Shown in pieces: positions 42,134 to 45,354 of a stretch of 45,354 bases of DNA. The DNA is from Oscillospiraceae bacterium (GTDB taxonomy: Bacteria; Bacillota; Clostridia; Oscillospirales; Acutalibacteraceae), in NCBI GenBank assembly GCA_031288555.1, contig JAITRE010000031.1, forward strand, positions 1-45,354. Reading direction: 5' to 3'. Position 1 is the first letter of the stretch. Each line of letters starts with the position of its first letter. A program made the translations under genes and the position numbers. The notes under the pieces were generated by a model that was given only the letters and a program-made list of their open reading frames with translations, searched no databases and was not told the origin of the DNA.

Positions 42134-42499
42134 TCAATCTTTTAGAAGTTCTCTAATAACTATTTTTATTTCCTCAACAGACTTGCAAATATCTTTCGAA
42201 AAACTAAGGCTTTTATTAACTACTTCTATTTTCAATACGGATTTTTCTATTTTTTCAAGACCTTCAAAAATAACACTAAACTTTTTAGAAAACTTAAGCT
42301 TTCTCTCCATTTCAAAAAGCTGAACTTCTGCTCTTTTTATGGCGTCCCTCACACCTTGGCGCGTAATGCCTTGATTGTAAGCAATTTCTGAAAGAGATAA
42401 ATCTTCATTGTAATAACACTGTGCAGCTTCTAGTTGTTTATCTGTAAGTGCATTTCCATAAAAATCTAAAAGACTAGATACTTTAAAATTTTTAAGCAA
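42134..42499 (-). CDS. ylxM: YlxM-family helix-turn-helix protein (UPF0122), TTG start
   Basis: YlxM is a small sigma-70-region-4-like protein encoded next to ffh in Firmicutes and reported to act with SRP. The 121-residue product has SLLDFYGNALTDKQLEAAQCYYNEDLSLSEIAYNQGITRQGVRDAIKRAE, with the helix-turn-helix at about 36-58, and then a helical C-terminus probably forming a coiled coil. TTG 42499 is chosen because AGAAGGAAG lies 6 nt before it; the open frame to 42523 starts upstream of that site. It is the first gene of the run to ruvB. Confidence 0.9.
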   Translation of the reverse strand: MLKNFKVSSLLDFYGNALTDKQLEAAQCYYNEDLSLSEIAYNQGITRQGVRDAIKRAEVQLFEMERKLKFSKKFSVIFEGLEKIEKSVLKIEVVNKSLSFSKDICKSVEEIKIVIRELLKD

Positions 42500-42601
42500 G
42501 AACTTCTTCCTTCTCTCTTGCAAAAAGTAAAAACTTATTATAAAGTCTATTACCTAAAACTTAACAAAATTAAACCACATCCTATTTTTAATTTTACATA
42601 T

Positions 42602-42633
42602 AAAAAAAGTAGTGTCAAGCCATTTAACACTAC
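42602..42633 (-). terminator. Strong intrinsic terminator after the ABC-2 permease gene
   Basis: On the minus strand GTAGTGT (42633-42627) pairs with ACACTAC (42615-42609), extendable by two more pairs, and is followed by TTTTTTT. It separates the exporter genes from ylxM-ffh. Confidence 0.92.
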
Positions 42634-42686
42634 ACAATTAAAATTTAAGATATAAAAACAAAAATAAAAATTTATTTTTAACATTT

Positions 42687-43448
42687 CTATTTATTTTTAA
42701 TATCTCTTTTTTGAAAACTTAAAATCCCAATAGCAGTAAAAACAACACACCAGATAATGTTTTTAACAATATCCCTTGCTGATGTTGATTCTTTTAACGA
42801 TTGTTTATATTCCGGGTGAAACATATTCGCAGACCCCATCCAAAAATTTTCAAGTTCAACATTAATTTTAAGCACAGCATGAAGCAACCCATTAATAATT
42901 GGTATAACAACCAAAGACCCAAAATTTAAAAGCATTATAAAAATTAAAGATCGAGAGCCAAAAAATGACACTAGCATATTAGCAAAACAAACACTAGAAA
43001 GACCACAAGTAATTTCACAAAAAATCCATAGGAAAAAAAATTTATTAAAATCCCCAAACGAAATTTTGTACCCACTTCCTACAGCTAAAACACAAAGCTT
43101 GTCAAGAATAAATAAACTAATATATAGTAAAACAGATACAATCAGCTTAGAAAAATAATAATTACTGCGACTAATTCCCCTAGAAATCACAGAACCTACA
43201 ATATTAAATTTAAAATCATTTCCCATAAATAACGCAGTAAATATAGTTGAAAAAAGCATGGTACAACCTAAGTTGTTAAGCAACAATTGAGAAACACTTA
43301 CTTTATCGTCAAGATAGGAATTTTTCAAAGCATTTCTAATAATGAAAAAAGAAAAACTACTTGCAAATAAAAATGTTGAAAACAAAAAAACATAAAAAAC
43401 TTTCATTCTACTAGTTTTATAAAAATCTGATCTAAGCAGGTTTAACAT
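42687..43448 (-). CDS. ABC-2 type exporter permease
   Basis: The 253-residue membrane protein begins MLNLLRSDFYKTSRMKVFYVF, typical of permeases that partner BcrA-type ATPases in bacitracin- or lantibiotic-resistance-like exporters, and has about six hydrophobic segments (about 16-38, 62-85, 105-128, 140-165, 172-195, 228-246). ATG 43448 is preferred over the longer frame because GGAGGG is just before it. It lies downstream of the ATPase gene on the same strand with a 264-bp gap, and a strong terminator follows. The substrate is unknown. Confidence 0.85.
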   Translation of the reverse strand: MLNLLRSDFYKTSRMKVFYVFLFSTFLFASSFSFFIIRNALKNSYLDDKVSVSQLLLNNLGCTMLFSTIFTALFMGNDFKFNIVGSVISRGISRSNYYFSKLIVSVLLYISLFILDKLCVLAVGSGYKISFGDFNKFFFLWIFCEITCGLSSVCFANMLVSFFGSRSLIFIMLLNFGSLVVIPIINGLLHAVLKINVELENFWMGSANMFHPEYKQSLKESTSARDIVKNIIWCVVFTAIGILSFQKRDIKNK

Positions 43449-43712
43449 ATCACCCTCCACATAGTTAATACGAATTCATTTTTAATACTTCAATAACACT
43501 TTTAACAATAATCACTTAAAACATTAACCTTTAATACAATCAAAAGTCTTTGATTTTAAGAAAATCTTTTAAACTAATAATTAGTTACTAAACAAAAACT
43601 ACAAATGACAAAACAAATTTTAAAACTAAACAAAAAATTTAAACTAAAGCTTTCGCAACTAAAATAATGAACCTTGCTATTTGTTACTAACAAAATATTC
43701 TTAAATTTCGCT

Positions 43713-44627
43713 TTAATTTTCAGCTTTATCAGTATCTATCACTTTTAAAAAGTACTCTTCAAGGTCAACTTGACTTTTAAAAATAGACTCAACAATTATA
43801 CCATTTTCCGATAACAATTTATTAATTTTTCCTGGATTCTCCTCGTTTTCAAATAACTCTATGGTGTTGCTATCTCTTATTTTAAAATTTTTTGTTTTAA
43901 GATCTTTTTCTATAATTTCTGTTGATTTATCTACGTTATCAACTTTAATCAACAAACTTGGCTTCGCGCGTTCATCCAGTTCAGCAGCAGTAAACTCTTC
44001 AACTAACTTACCTTTATTCATAATTCCGTATCTAGTTGCAAGTCTTGAAAGCTCTGTTAATAAATGACTAGATATTAAAATAGTAACACCATCTTTTTCA
44101 CAAAGCTCTTTTATTAACTGTCTTACTTCGCGTATACCACTAGGGTCAAGTCCATTGGTGGGCTCGTCTAAAATAAGAAGTTCAGGCGAACCCATAAGAG
44201 ATAAAGCCAAAGAAAGCCTTTGTTTCATACCAAGCGAAAATTTATCCGCCTTCTTTTTGCCAACATTTAGAAGACCAACTTTTTCAAGTAAAAAACCTAC
44301 TATTGACTCATCTTCTATGCCCAAAAGTAATCTTTGTGCTTCAAGATTTTCTTTAGCCGACATATAAGGATAAATCGCTGGTATTTCAATAATAGACCCA
44401 ATCTTTTTTCCAACCTCAGATAAACTTTTTCCACCAAACAATTCCACTCTACCTTCAGTCGGTGCAACAATCCCTAAAATCAACCGCATCAATGTAGTCT
44501 TACCGGCACCATTTTTACCAATAAGGCCATAAATATCCCCTTTTTGAATACTTATATTTACTCCCGAAACAGCAGCTTCATCCCGATAAACTTTTGTAAG
44601 CATACTTGTTCTCAAAATAAAATCCAT
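43713..44627 (-). CDS. ABC exporter ATP-binding protein (BcrA-like)
   Basis: The 304-residue ATPase has Walker A GKNGAGKTT (37-45), the Q-loop region IIEIPAIYPYMSAKENL, signature FSLGMKQRLSLALSL, Walker B LLILDEPTNGLDP and the switch His in ISSHLL. The LGMKQRL and SIIEIPAIYPYMSA wording is characteristic of BcrA/lantibiotic-immunity type exporters. The C-terminal 80 residues are a variable domain. ATG 44627 has GAGG about 11 nt upstream. It probably works with the permease encoded downstream, but the 264-bp gap between the two is larger than usual. Confidence 0.9.
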   Translation of the reverse strand: MDFILRTSMLTKVYRDEAAVSGVNISIQKGDIYGLIGKNGAGKTTLMRLILGIVAPTEGRVELFGGKSLSEVGKKIGSIIEIPAIYPYMSAKENLEAQRLLLGIEDESIVGFLLEKVGLLNVGKKKADKFSLGMKQRLSLALSLMGSPELLILDEPTNGLDPSGIREVRQLIKELCEKDGVTILISSHLLTELSRLATRYGIMNKGKLVEEFTAAELDERAKPSLLIKVDNVDKSTEIIEKDLKTKNFKIRDSNTIELFENEENPGKINKLLSENGIIVESIFKSQVDLEEYFLKVIDTDKAEN

Positions 44628-44731
44628 AAAAATACAAACCTCTGTCTTAAACTTTAATCAATAACAATTTTAAACAAAACCTTAAAACCTATCCGCTAAC
44701 TTGCACAAGAAAGATCATAATGTTAAAGTAT

Positions 44732-44758
44732 GAAAAAACACACTGCAAAAACCTGCAG
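44732..44758 (-). terminator. Probable terminator of the gene at the right edge
   Basis: On the minus strand CTGCA (44758-44754) pairs with TGCAG (44747-44743) and, four bases later, TTTTTT follows. It is about 107 nt past the stop of the gene at 44866. Confidence 0.45.
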
Positions 44759-44865
44759 CTGAAATTTCATCTAAACTATTCCCACGTTCTATGTTAACAT
44801 TTTTAAAATAATAAATCAACTAAATTTAAAAATAAAATTTAAATTCTAAGTTTAGTAAATTAATT

Positions 44866-45354
44866 TTACAAAAGTCGAGCTATTTCCTCGCGAAGATTGT
44901 GAAATAACTCATATTCATATCCTTGTTTCGATGGCATTTCTTCTAAATATTTAGAAATTTCCTGCAGTATAACATCGAAAAAAATCTTTTTAACAAACAA
45001 ACCGTCTTCATTTTTTAATATAAGATCTATTGGATTTAAATTTAAAAGTATTACAAATTCAAGGCACGGCATTAAAGACTTGTTATTCCACGGCTCATTT
45101 TCTATAAAAATCTGTTGTAATATAGAAGAAGCAGGCATTTTTTCAGAATTTAAGGTTGCTGTTGTGAGAAATTTTTCAAAAGTATCAAAATAAACTTTAT
45201 TACAAGTATTTATTGTCACAATTGCTTGTTCAAAAACTGATTCTTTTAAAAATTTTTCTGTATCTTCCTTCATAGGTATAACATCGACTTTATTAACTGC
45301 AAAAGGTTCATTTATATCTTTTACTTTAAAAATTAAAAAATCGTTTTGTATTTG
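44866..45354 (-). CDS. Unknown protein, 3' part only (start outside window)
   Basis: The frame is open from the right window edge through the ATG at 45273, so that ATG is probably internal: at least 27 more codons (beginning QIQNDFLIFKVKDINEP) precede it without a stop. The 162 visible residues are mixed acidic/hydrophobic and helix-like, with two Cys and no membrane segment or known motif; it ends EEIARLL. The sequence composition is that of a soluble cytoplasmic protein. I do not recognise the family. It is upstream of the exporter genes on the same strand, with a 238-bp gap holding a probable terminator, so it is likely a separate unit. Confidence 0.75.
   Translation of the reverse strand, partial: QIQNDFLIFKVKDINEPFAVNKVDVIPMKEDTEKFLKESVFEQAIVTINTCNKVYFDTFEKFLTTATLNSEKMPASSILQQIFIENEPWNNKSLMPCLEFVILLNLNPIDLILKNEDGLFVKKIFFDVILQEISKYLEEMPSKQGYEYELFHNLREEIARLL

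Noticed and set aside
1..45354. CRISPR arrays, insertion sequences, prophage or integrase genes
   Set aside because: No regularly spaced repeats of CRISPR size, no transposase or integrase motifs and no target-site duplications were seen.

Overview
The window is about 45 kb of very AT-rich DNA with the gene content of an endospore-forming Firmicute of the class Clostridia. Evidence for this is Spo0A, SpoIIE, SpoIVB and SpoVAE, zinc-ribbon L33 and S18, the gene orders spoIVB-spo0A, metG-tatD, rpsF-ssb-rpsR and ylxM-ffh-rpsP-khpA-rimM-trmD, and a DUF4830-like membrane protein. The base composition, long gene-free AT gaps, frequent TTG starts and several genes without their usual partners would fit a reduced, host-associated relative of the Oscillospirales; that last step is inference. 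The genetic code looks standard: tRNA-Trp has anticodon CCA and secE ends in TGA.

Layout. 1-3001: the end of an unknown gene, then on the minus strand rpmG-secE-nusG-rplK-rplA and a lone spoVAE. 3717-7395: a plus-strand response regulator, sensor kinase and HtrA-like protease closed by a strong terminator. 7396-8196: a gene-free stretch with a strong promoter that fires into a nested hairpin (candidate small RNA), then mazF. 8569-13961: minus-strand neuB-neuC-gpmI-cysteine desulfurase plus an uncharacterised gene. 14214-18384: ispE (+), then ftsZ with tRNA-Gln directly behind it, and rpsF-ssb-rpsR. 18385-25637: a peptide ABC transporter (binding protein and two permeases, no ATPases) behind repeated dyads, tRNA-Thr, tRNA-Trp, a DUF4830-like gene and long gene-free gaps. 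25638-35400: spoIIE, a doubtful small ORF, tatD, metG, an orphan ABC ATPase, spoIVB, spo0A and two tandem paralogous small secreted proteins. 35431-42633: glmM and the ylxM-to-ruvB housekeeping run. 42687-45354: an ABC-2 type exporter pair and an unknown gene cut by the window edge.

How it works together. Spo0A (sporulation onset), SpoIIE (sigma-F activation), SpoIVB (pro-sigma-K signalling) and SpoVAE (dipicolinate channel) cover several stages of one spore programme. NeuC and NeuB would make a nonulosonic acid from a UDP-amino sugar and PEP, and share a strand and probably a transcript with phosphoglycerate mutase, which lies two steps from PEP. GlmM supplies glucosamine-1-phosphate for the same amino-sugar pool and for peptidoglycan.

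The least explained parts are the paired secreted proteins behind spo0A with an RNA leader that can fold two ways, the promoter-hairpin unit at 7571-7650, the 21-bp-spaced repeats before spoIIE, and the dyads before the peptide transporter. No CRISPR array, insertion sequence, prophage or rRNA gene was seen.
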